Positions 41,795 through 64,000 of a stretch of DNA of 64,000 bases are shown here, piece by piece. Below the pieces are notes generated by a model. The model ran no database searches. It was not told the origin of the DNA and saw only the letters and a list, made by a program, of their open reading frames with translations. Positions within the stretch are counted from its first letter, which is position 1. Every line of letters starts with the position of its first letter. Source of the stretch: Hirudinaria manillensis (Eukaryota > Annelida > Clitellata > Hirudinida > Hirudinidae); the NCBI GenBank assembly GCA_034509925.1, contig CM067528.1:3845001-3909000 (forward strand). Direction: 5' to 3'. The translations under genes and the position numbers were made by a program.

Positions 41795-54068
<12,274 letters not shown>

Positions 54069-55388
54069 GTGCCGTGTTGCGATGCCGTGCGATTCTATTG
54101 GTTTGCATCGTCGGAAGCGTTAAAAGTATTTCTCATTGGTGTGTTCATGTGCATCACTTGATTAAGGTTTTTTTTTTTATTTTTAATTTTTTTTTAAATT
54201 TTTGATTGAAATGATTTCGGTCGAAGTCGTAGGCCTAACTATGATTTGAAGGGAAATCTTACCCTTTCTGAATTTTATGAATTTTATGAATTTTCTAATC
54301 ATGCCCCTTTCGGAATGAATGGCTGATGTGCTCTATGCATTTTATACTCGTAAGTTGAATTTTCAAGATTTTTATTTTTATTAATTATTTAGTATCATGG
54401 TTATTTTATAAAAATCAAAAATTGTATTTTTTACATTTGTTGCTGACCAATCCAGATTTTTTTTTTTTAGCCATGATGCTCCAATATGTTAAGATATTCT
54501 ATCACCTCTGATGAGAGCATAATCTTATGATCACATAACAATAATCAGAGATGCGTTTCTTCATTGTTGTCGTCTGCACTACGTGTCTCTATTTTATTCA
54601 CGTCTACATGCATTCCAAAATTATTTGCAAATTGACATTCTTTTGAGTGGTTGAACCGGACCAAGTATTTTAACGAAAATGACAATAAGACTTAATACTT
54701 TTTATTTGTTTGGGGATTGAAACGATTGTTGCGGTATAACCGCCTGAATAAAAACTGTAATACATGACTGAAATCGATTTCACTATTTACCGAAAATCTC
54801 TTAACAATCGCCACATGATCTGGTAGTTCTCGAACTAGTGGCCCAAACAGCATGATGTTTTATGCCTAGGATCCTATGTCAATTAATTTGTGGATTAGGA
54901 TCAGAATCAGATAATGCGGGCATGGGAATCAATGTTTAAGATGTATTTGGTGCTGGGTCGATATCGATGTGAATGGCCTTAGGAACAAAACAGGGGTTCG
55001 TTTTTATTCTCGCGCGAATAACTGTCTTGTTTCGGAGGAAATTTGGTGCTGCAATCCGAAATTTCATTGTCTAATGTTTCTTGGTTATTAAAGGCATTTA
55101 CTCTCTTTAATTCCGCGCCATACTTGAGGCTGAAATTGTTAAAAGGCGTTTGTTTTTCTAAAGATTAATATCAATTTCTTCAAATGTTTATTAAATTTTT
55201 AATTACTGTTAATAAGTTTTATTAAAATATATAATTTTTTTTAAAACAACATATTGAAATCATCAGATTATAGCGAAAGTAATTAGGGTTCTTCAGGTTT
55301 GAGGTTTTTCTAAACATATTGACGAAGTCAACATTTAGTTCAACAACAATCAGACCCACATTTTGTTGTTGAGTCGTTTGTGTGAATA
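54069..55388. other. Region between ANKS1 and XPO5, no gene seen
   Basis: Same-strand neighbours separated by 1.3 kb. It holds the ANKS1 3' UTR (an AATAAA lies at about 54746) and the XPO5 promoter. I recognise no exon, tRNA or element. Confidence 0.5.
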
Positions 55389-56594
55389 ATGGAGTGTCCC
55401 GCTATAATTACTGAATTGCAAAATGCCTTGAGCTTAATAATGAGCCCATCTACCGATCCCAATTTGAGAAGAACAGCTTATCAAGTTAGTTAAACATGTG
55501 CTAGACATGCAAAACATATTTTGTTAGCTGGTCTTGGTGTGCTACATTATCACACATGGATGAAATCAAATTTGATGGCAAGGATTAATGGAATATTAAA
55601 CAATCGTTTAAAAAACGCATTTGTATCTTAAGCACAAATTGTAATATAGTCTTACAAGCATTAAAATTCTGCTTTTTTTCTCTGTTTTCTTCAAACAGTA
55701 TTGCGAAGATTTTAAGGAAAGATCGGACGATTGTGCAGAATGTGGGGTTTTTATGGCGAAAATAGAAAATGATCAGATAGTCAGACATTTTGGATTGCAA
55801 CTTCTGGAGCATACTGTCAAGTAAAGCAATTCAACTTGATAATCCTCTCAAAGATTGTTTGGAATCACAATGATTATATTTTGACAGATTCAAATGGAAT
55901 GGCATGTCACTGGAAAAAAAAGGATTCATTAAGACAAATACCTTATCACTCATCAGCTCTGTGAGACACGCTAACTTATTGCTAACAATGAATAATTTTT
56001 AATTTTCAAAACGATTCATTCTTCTACTCTGTTTATTTAGGGAACTTTAGGGATTACTTCGGAGCACGGCCACATCAAGGATGCATTGTCGAGGATCGTG
56101 GTTGAAATTGCAAAGAGGGAATGGCCACAACAGTGGATGTCAATGATCAAGGAATTGGACGACATCAGCATTCAAGGGGTTTGCTTTTTCAGTTTGCAAA
56201 AATCATTTGAACTTAAATCAATATGACTTTTTTACTGTAATTATTAAGAAATACACAATATAATGTTATAAATAATAAATATATTATATATATATACATA
56301 TTAATATATATAATTATATATTATATAACGATATAATCGACCGACTATAAATGACAATGGATGGTTTATGCAGATGACTCAGACAGAAATAATTCTCATG
56401 GTCTTCTTGAGACTGGTGGAAGATGTCCTGATTTTCCAGACGACTCCTGCTCAGAGAAGGAAGGAGATCCTGCAAGGACTGATATCCATAATGCAAAATC
56501 TATTCAACTTCTTCTGTTCAACGCTTTCCTCAAACTATGAAGCCTTTAAAATGAATAGAGTTTGTAGCTCGTTTGATTTCCTTTTTTATTATTA

Positions 56595-56627
<33 letters not shown>

Positions 56628-59600
56628 CCGTTAAACATCTGCCCTTTTCTTTTCCCATCATCAAGCTTGAACTTGGCTACGCCAGAGTTGTGAGCGTCAC
56701 CTGTGAGGTCATTTGCTCGTTCATGGAGAACCTCAGCATCGGCCTCCTGACCTCAGCCAATGGAAGCCTCATCTTCCTCCTCCTGGAAATGCTGCAAGAA
56801 CCTCAGTTAAACGTGGCTGCTGCCGACTGCTTGCTCGAAATTGCTGGAAAGAAGGTATAAAATGTTACGATGTAAACATATACACTGATAGATATTTGAT
56901 ATTTAAATCATTCATTTATGGTATAACTTTGATTTAACTTTGTTGGTAATTTTATCGGGCATTTTCATTTTATATGTTTTTTACAATTTTAAATTTAAAA
57001 TGAATGAAATTCATGTTTAAATTGATGTTTTCCAGGGAAAAGTTGAGGAAAGAGTTCCACTCATAGAAGTTTTTTTCTCACTGGAAGCTTTGAACAAATT
57101 GGAGCAAGTTGCAATGTAAGCAGGCAATTAGATATGTTAATGAGATCTATTAATTTAATATAAATATTTAATAAGGTTTGTTGAATACCTCATGTTTGTT
57201 ATTTCATTTTATTTATTTTTTGTTTTTTAGATTGAGTGACAAGAACTGTGGCACTGAGCAAGGATTCCTGTTTTTCAAGAAGTTGTGCCAACTTTTAGTG
57301 GTTCTAGGGACACAGATTTGTTCAATTCTGGTTAGTTGCATCTTCTTGTGATTGAAAAACAGTAATTTTAAGTAATTTTAAAGTAATTTTTAAGTATTTT
57401 AAAGTAATTTAACGTGATTTTAACTTTTTTTTTAAAGAGCTTTCCATCAGGCAAATTGCCTGCAAACTTCGACAAGTACGTGGGACTCATGTTTTCCTTT
57501 ACAATCCATCCGAGCCAGGTTGTTAAAGTGTTCTTCTTGACTAGAAGTTGTAATTACACATTCACTTTATCTTGATTTTTACATTAAATATTTATTCTTG
57601 TTTTTAAATTTTAAATTTTATTGGAAACCAAGCATTTTTGTTATTTTATTTATTTATTTTTATAAAATTGTGATTTCTCAGGTCATCTCCTGTTATTGCA
57701 TGCCATTGTGGCTGTCCCTGTTGAAATGTGAAAGAGTTTCAGAACTTGAAGTTATCAAACATTACTTCTCACAGTTCTTGGCATCTTCCTTGGAGATGAT
57801 GATAAGAGTTGGTTTGACTTGTTGTTTCTTCTTTAACATCCTCATCATATTCTGTTGTTGTTGCTGTTTTTTATGACTTTTGATGAATAATATTTATTGA
57901 TTTATTGATTTATTTATTGAATATCTTTTAATATTTTGGTCATTTAAAACATTTAAAAGACAATGATCATTTTATAAAGGTCGGAAGTTTGGCTCAGGAC
58001 AATCACATCAAGTGCACTTATGCTCGGTTTGATTTTGATTGCGAAGAAGAATTTGCACAGTTCCAGAGGAGTACGTTGTTGTTGTGTTTGTTGCTGTTAT
58101 TGGACCCTTTATGCAATGTTTTTAGTTACATTGAACATGTCTTTAATTCTTAATTTCCATTGCAGTATTAGTTGTTTTTTTTTCCTGTTGATGTGCAAAT
58201 TCAAAGGAATGGTAATTTATTTACAGAGTACAAAACAGAAGTTTGCGACGTGGTGAAAGTTGCATCGGCCTTGTATCCCGAAGTTGCTTTCGAACTCATC
58301 ACTTCAAGACTCACTCACACTCTTAACAAGACATTTGCACCTGGTGAGACCACTTTGTCGTGTAAATTTGAACAACAACAAGTCATTATTATTGTTGTTG
58401 TTGTTGTAAAGCATTTAATCTTTGACATTCATATGAAATGCCATCCGAAACTTTCTGGATGAAAACCGATTTAATTTGTTTATGAGGTTGCCTTAACCCC
58501 TTCTCAGGTGGTGGAACTCTGTCGCTTCTTTACCTGGAATGGGAGGCGGTGGCATCCTGTCTGGAAGCAGTTTTGGAGAAGATGGACTTCAAGAGCATGA
58601 ACAACAAATTGGTTCTTTCCACCATCATCCTCTACAAACAAATCCTCGACTTTCACACACCTGTGAGTTCAAATCTCGCTTTAAAGATTTTGTTTTTTTG
58701 CCATTTTTAACTGTTTTGATTTTGGAGATGCAACAATGATTTTGTTTGCTGATGGCTTAAAAGCATTGCATCTTTACTATCACTATCATCGCTACCATCA
58801 TCATCATCGTTATTGTCATTCTCTGATGGTTTCTTCTTTTAGGATCCCATACTCTGCTCTCACATTTTATCCGTGGTATCAGCATTCTTTTCCATCATCG
58901 CTCAGGATACCAGCATCTTGCCAAAAGTCTTGGACAAGGTTTGTTTTAATCTTACAATTTCATTCGGCTGATTAGTAATAATAATAATAATAATTAATAT
59001 TAATAATTAATACAACATCAAAAATAATTTGTAAATTACTAATTAACCTTTCAACCTGTGTTCTTCAGTTGTTCTCCTGCATCCAGTTCAACATGGCAGG
59101 ACAAACGAAATCTACGAGGAGCAAAGTGGTGAAGAATGTCAGGAGACATTCATGCTCCATTCTCATCAAGATCTGCAAGATGTATCCGGATGTTTTGCTG
59201 GTTCGATTTTGTATTTTGTTGTTGTTGTTTTGTGTATTAGTTTGTGTATGAATATTACTTTATCTGTTAAAATGGAAATATTAAAAGTAGTTTTTTTGCT
59301 ATTCTAGAAAATAAGAATAATCTAAGATTATATTAGGTTGATGATAAATCTTAAACATATAATAAAAAAGTGTATTCTGTTTATTTACAATAAGAAAGTA
59401 TTCCAATCATGAAAATTGTGACATTAAAGTGATTTGTAAAATTATATTAAATGCAACCACACAGCCAGGCTTCAACTACCTGTACAACCACATCAAGAAA
59501 TTATCAACCGATCCGGAAGCTCTTTCTCAGATGGAAAAATGCACCTGCTACGAAGCCCTGATCCTAATCCAGTATAAAATTGTTTCATTTTATTTTGTTG

Positions 59601-62600
59601 AAATTTAATTTTTCATTTTATCATTTAACAAATAAACCAATTTCTAAAACCAACAGCAACCAAGTCAAGAATTACAACGAACAGACCAACTTCCTGAGAA
59701 AAATCATCGAGCCCGTCTCCAGCTACTGGCTTTCCGATTCTCTGACCGAGTAGGTTTCTAGGACGCTTTGACCTAATTACGACCTCTCGACTAATTAATT
59801 AATTAATTAATTATCCAATCGAGGACCCTGTGGTCATCGGACAAGTTGATGGACTTCATCGGGGTCACACGACCACCGGTGGAACCGAGCTCGCAGGATG
59901 TCTGCGGAATCAACAGGTCGCAGGTGAGAATTTTTAATTAATAATGATAATAATAATATAATGATAATTATAATATAATAATAATATTATAATAATCACA
60001 TAATGGTAATAATAATCTTTGCCTCTTACTTTATTGGGTAAATGCTGTATTCTGAGTAAATTAAAGCCATTCATAACTTGATTAGGTCCACTTCAATTTA
60101 TCTTTTTAACTAATAATAATTTTATTATTTAATTATTTAATTTTTTTAATCATTGCTCGATCGTTTCATTTGTTCTTTCAGATCCAATATTGTCTCTCGT
60201 TCATTTTGGCAGTTTTGAAAAGGAGTGCATGGCCATCAACTGTTGAGGTTAAAGTGAAACATTTGATTTTGAATGTTTTTTTAAAAAATATATAAAATCA
60301 AATTGTCTCCAACAACAACACAGGAAGCACAAGCAGGTGGCTTCATTCAAGGTTACAACTCAGATTCGAGTCCCATTTACAGAAGTCCTGCCACAGAGAT
60401 TATAATTCCACTCCTCAATAACGTCTTTGGAATAATCAAGTATTATTTCATTTCTTCTTTCATTCGTTCTTTTCTTCTCTACAACATTTCCATTGACAAC
60501 ATATCAATTTAATTGTAATGGTTTGTAATGTAATTGTAACGATAATTAGCCATAATTGAATCATAAATATTGTTTTCTGAATTTGTAATCATCAAACATA
60601 ATCAATCAAACAACATGAATGCAAACTTTCAATCTCTGCAAAGAGGATCGAATGAAAATGAATTGAAACTTCCTTCCAGGAGTTACCACGAGTTCCTCAC
60701 TCCCGACAAACAAAGGAAAATTTATCCCGACTTCCTGCCTGCCTGCGTCAGCACTGGAACTGAAAAGTCCGTAATATTAGGTAACTAATTAATAATTGTA
60801 ATTACATTTTTAACAATATTTTCATAATTTAAAATTTAATCCGAATCGTAGGAATTTCAAAACCCATGGGAAGTCACTCCGATGCTTCGGTCGCAACCAT
60901 AAAAGACCCGGTAGAAAGGATGCAGGCATTCCTAAACACGTTACGAGAAGCAGGGTAACGACCAGTTTAATAATTAATAATTATTTTATTAATCGAATTA
61001 TTAATTTCTATTAATAATTGATCAAGTTGTTAACTTCTATAAAAACGACTTAAAGTACCTCTCCATTAAGTGAACTTAGTTTTCTGTTGAAACTGTTGAT
61101 CTGTTTCACTCTATTTTCTGTTGTCAAATGGTATGTATATATATACAAAATATATACAATATATATATACAAAATTGTGTAAGCAGTTATCAGATGACCC
61201 TTCATTTTGTTTAGAAAAATAAATGAAAATAAAATAAATAAAAATAAATAAGATAAATAATATATGGTGACAAATGCCGTGTCTTTCAACAGTTACAACA
61301 TCCTTGGAAGTTGCTGCAAACACCTCAACCAGGAGTTTTACTCGTTTCCGAACCTCGCGGAAGTCGTCCTCGGTTCCGTCCTTTCCAACGTCTTCACTCA
61401 ATCCGAGTGCAAAATCAAGCAGTTATTGCGTATGTTCCTTCTTATCTGCTTTCTAAGATAATTAAGACCGTGTTTTAAGTGACGTGTGTTTGTGTGTGTG
61501 CGTGCGTGTGCGTGTGTGACTGGCTTCTATTAATTTATTAATTATCTTTTTAATGTTGCAGACACGTTCTTAAAGCCTTTGGTGATGCACTGCCCGAAGC
61601 AGTTTTATTCCTCGGTGCTGCTGGTCGTCCTGCAAGCCACGTCCCCCTTTTTCTACCAGGTACCCCTCGTTTCCAACGACAACGTTCTAAAAAAACTCAA
61701 CAACAACATCTACCATTGATTTTTGTTGTTTCAGTACTTCACGTCCAAGTGGCAAGTCATGAACAACAAACGAAATGAAAAGTAATGAATATTCATGTCG
61801 ATTATATATTATGATTACATTTATTTTATGATTTATTATTATTTAAATGATTATTATTTATATTATGATTAAATGCATTTAAGCCATTCATTTGCATGTA
61901 ATTAATTAAAATCCGTGCGACGTCTCGACTTCGTTTCAGTCAAGACGCGTGTCAAGATTATTCTGATTCTCAGGAGGGTCAAGAGTTGCTCGAAGAACAA
62001 CTTCTCAAATCACTGACGAGGGAATATTTTGAATTCTTAGGTCAGAAAAAAAATTGCAATGACTTTTAATTTATATCGTTAGCGGTAATTTCATGATGAG
62101 TTTAATTTCATTTAATATGAATTATTCTTATTATAATAATAATAAAAATTCTTTAATGATCATAAATTCAATTTAAATCATTAATTCTTTAATAATCACA
62201 AATTCCCTTCGTTCAGACTGCATCCTCAGGGACAGGAAGTCGTCTGCACAGCAGCCTCAGTCGTCAAACGGCGCTGAAGTCGCCGCCGACGACGTCGCGA
62301 TGGACGACGTTGACGTCGCGTCGCTTAGCAACAGCAGGAAGGGAAAGGAGGAAGTCCTGGGGGAATTGGGTCAACTCGTGCTTCAACACGATGTCAGTTT
62401 CTATTTATAAATTTATAAATATATCGTCCGTTGGTTTATTGGTTATGTTGTACCATAAGTATTATTAGTTATGTGTTACATTATGAGTAATGGTTATCAT
62501 ATCACATTATAATTATGTAATATTGTCATCCCTTTGTTTCAGGATGTCTATCCTCCAATTGTTTTCCTTATTTTCATCTCCCTGTCCTGGGAAGACACTC

Positions 62601-63809
62601 CAGTCTGTGCCAAGACCGTTATTTGGTGCTATCCAATCCTGAAGCAGGTTTGGAACATCTCATTATAGCATATTATAATATTAATAATAGTTTATAATAC
62701 TATTAATACTAAAATGTTAATTAGTCTTGCTAAGCTAGCCACAAGTCACAGCTACACAATAACAGCACTTAGTTGAAATCTTAGATTAAAAGTCAAAAGA
62801 AATGCTCAGAAATGTTCATAAAATTTCTCCTTTTGGCAGCTCATGGTTTTGCAGAAGGTGAGTGGGGAGTACACCACAGACTTTTTCCGTTCCCTGCTCT
62901 CGGGTCTCAACGTCCACGGTCAGCACGACACGGTGCTCTTCATAATCATCAGTGCGCTCGTGCAGACTTACGAACTGCTCGTGAGTTGCTCGTGTTTATT
63001 TTATTTTATTTGTTTATTTGTTTGTTTGTTATCTAGTTTATTTTTAAATTAAATAAATTTAAAATATTTCATCTTTCTATGGCATTAATAATTTATTAAT
63101 ACCTTAATATAATGATTTATTAATAAATTACCTATAATACCTTAATATAATGATTTATTAATAAATTACCTATAATACCTTAATATATTATTAATTAATT
63201 ATTACAGTAAATTATTAAATTAAATTATTGAAATAATTTATTGATAACCGATCGCATTTTGTCGCAGATTCCGCACTTTCCTGGAGTTCGGGAAATCATG
63301 TTAAACATTCCCGGTTGCACAGAAGAAAGTTTGGACGTTGGTTTTAATCTTTTTGCAGCATCTTGTTATCATTTTTGTGAAGTATCAACGAGTGATAATT
63401 AATCGATAAAACATTAAAAGCTTGTAATTATTTCCTGTGACGTTTTGTTCGTTTATTTTCAGATGTTCAACGCTCGATTCATAAACACCAGCTCTCAAAA
63501 CAGGAACTTTGAGAAGAAAAAACGTGAATTTTTCAAATCACTGGTTGAAGGTGCAATAGAAGTTGGTTGAAATCCAATCATGTTACCAACAAATTCATTG
63601 GAATTTAAGTGAAGACGAAAATGATGAATTATTAAAATTTTGTATTTACAATTAAATTGCAGAAAAACATCGGTCAACGTTACAAGAATCCGGTCCACAT
63701 AAAGAACTTGGCTCCGTTCAAGCTTTTCCGGCAAAAGCAGAAGGAACTCATGCTCCAGGAAGACGTCAAGGATCTCGGATTGTGCTCCTTGTTTATGCCA
63801 GAAAACTGA
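55389..63809 (+). CDS. XPO5: Exportin-5
   Basis: Thirty-two exons in perfect phase: 55389-55484, 55699-55820, 55888-55960, 56041-56178, 56374-56559, 56666-56854, 57036-57115, 57231-57330, 57438-57518, 57682-57807, 57980-58070, 58227-58343, 58508-58662, 58843-58938, 59069-59200, 59465-59571, 59657-59749, 59824-59923, 60182-60247, 60324-60439, 60680-60780, 60852-60954, 61293-61429, 61562-61659, 61735-61781, 61940-62040, 62217-62392, 62543-62647, 62840-62980, 63268-63336, 63463-63561, 63663-63809. The product is 1195 residues; human is 1204. XPO5 is the RanGTP-dependent exporter of pre-microRNA hairpins and other double-stranded RNA. Matches run along the whole length: IVRHFGLQLLEHTVKFKWNG, HIKDALSRIVVEIAKREWPQ, YARFDFDCEEEF, CSILIKICKMYPD, EAQAGGFIQGYNS, GLNVHGQHD, and HIKNLAPFKLFRQKQKE near the end. 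This is the best-supported gene here. Confidence 0.97.
61183..61262 (+). mobile_element. LINE 3'-end fragment in XPO5 intron 22
   Basis: The plus strand reads a diverged version of the 3' end of the LINEs at 43639 and 47873: GTGTAAG, then GATGACCCTTCATTTTGTTT followed by an AAATAAA-rich tail. Only this terminal part is present, so a severely truncated, older insertion of the same family is likely. Confidence 0.65.
63084..63185. repeat. Tandem repeat of about 41 bp in XPO5 intron 29
   Basis: Two and a half near-identical copies of a unit containing AATACCTTAATATAATGATT and AATAAATTACCTATA. Confidence 0.8.
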
Positions 63810-64000
63810 CATCTTTTGAACAATTGCTTCACAAAACATTAAACAAAGAACGCCTTTCTTGGCTTGTAGTTTCAATCGCAATTCTAGTTTATTCTTAGGA
63901 GTTTTATATAAAAAAAAAATTTATAGGAATTTCTTTTTAAGGCTCTGGTTCGATCGTAAAGTACGATTTTGCGAGTTACATGTTTTTTGGCTCACTGTTT
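63810..64000. other. XPO5 3' flank to window end
   Basis: Presumed 3' UTR; no second gene starts before the window ends. Confidence 0.5.

Overview
The window is nuclear DNA from an animal. It is AT-rich, with spliceosomal introns of about 50 bp to 2 kb, nine recognisable animal genes, and very many microsatellites and minisatellites. A RIM-binding protein (presynaptic active zone) suggests an animal with neurons. The closest architecture I know for the gene at 11024-22049, a catalase-related domain fused to a lipoxygenase, comes from corals, so a cnidarian or another slowly evolving invertebrate is plausible. I cannot name the species. All homology calls were made by eye and from memory; no search was run.

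Layout. 1-7.5 kb is gene-free and repeat-rich: GAT/GAC, TTG, about 470 bp of TTTA, a 58-bp and a 14-bp minisatellite, and ATT and ATC arrays. 7567-8727 (+) is a single-exon scavenger-receptor-like membrane protein. 9407-9896 (-) is a roadblock dynein light chain whose last exon is uncertain. 11024-22049 (+) is a 15-exon allene-oxide-synthase/PLAT/lipoxygenase fusion. It converges, 164 bp between stop codons, on TRPT1 (22214-23459, -). 24497-29414 (-) is RIMBP. 30274-34435 (+) is SERINC. 34953-38388 (-) is TGS1. 40016-41406 (-) is FBXO45, divergent by 388 bp from ANKS1 (41795-54068, +). ANKS1 carries two 5'-truncated LINE copies in its introns. 55389-63809 (+) is a complete 32-exon exportin-5.

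The genes form no operon or pathway; each is an ordinary, independently regulated animal gene, though several pairs are tightly convergent or divergent. I rebuilt exon chains by requiring splice dinucleotides, continuous reading phase and family similarity. XPO5 (1195 aa), TGS1 (757 aa), FBXO45 (289 aa) and the fusion (1543 aa) close perfectly in phase.

The most unusual object is the fusion gene. It keeps both enzyme folds in the coral order, but the heme half seems to have lost the distal histidine and two other pocket residues. The lipoxygenase half keeps its histidine iron ligands yet runs about 90 residues past the place where family members end in the iron-binding isoleucine. It also has a 230-residue novel N-terminus and an acidic/serine-rich insert next to the third iron histidine. 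Other notable points are five apparent GC-AG introns in four... three genes, and a minisatellite that has copied an exon end plus its 5' splice site 13 times.
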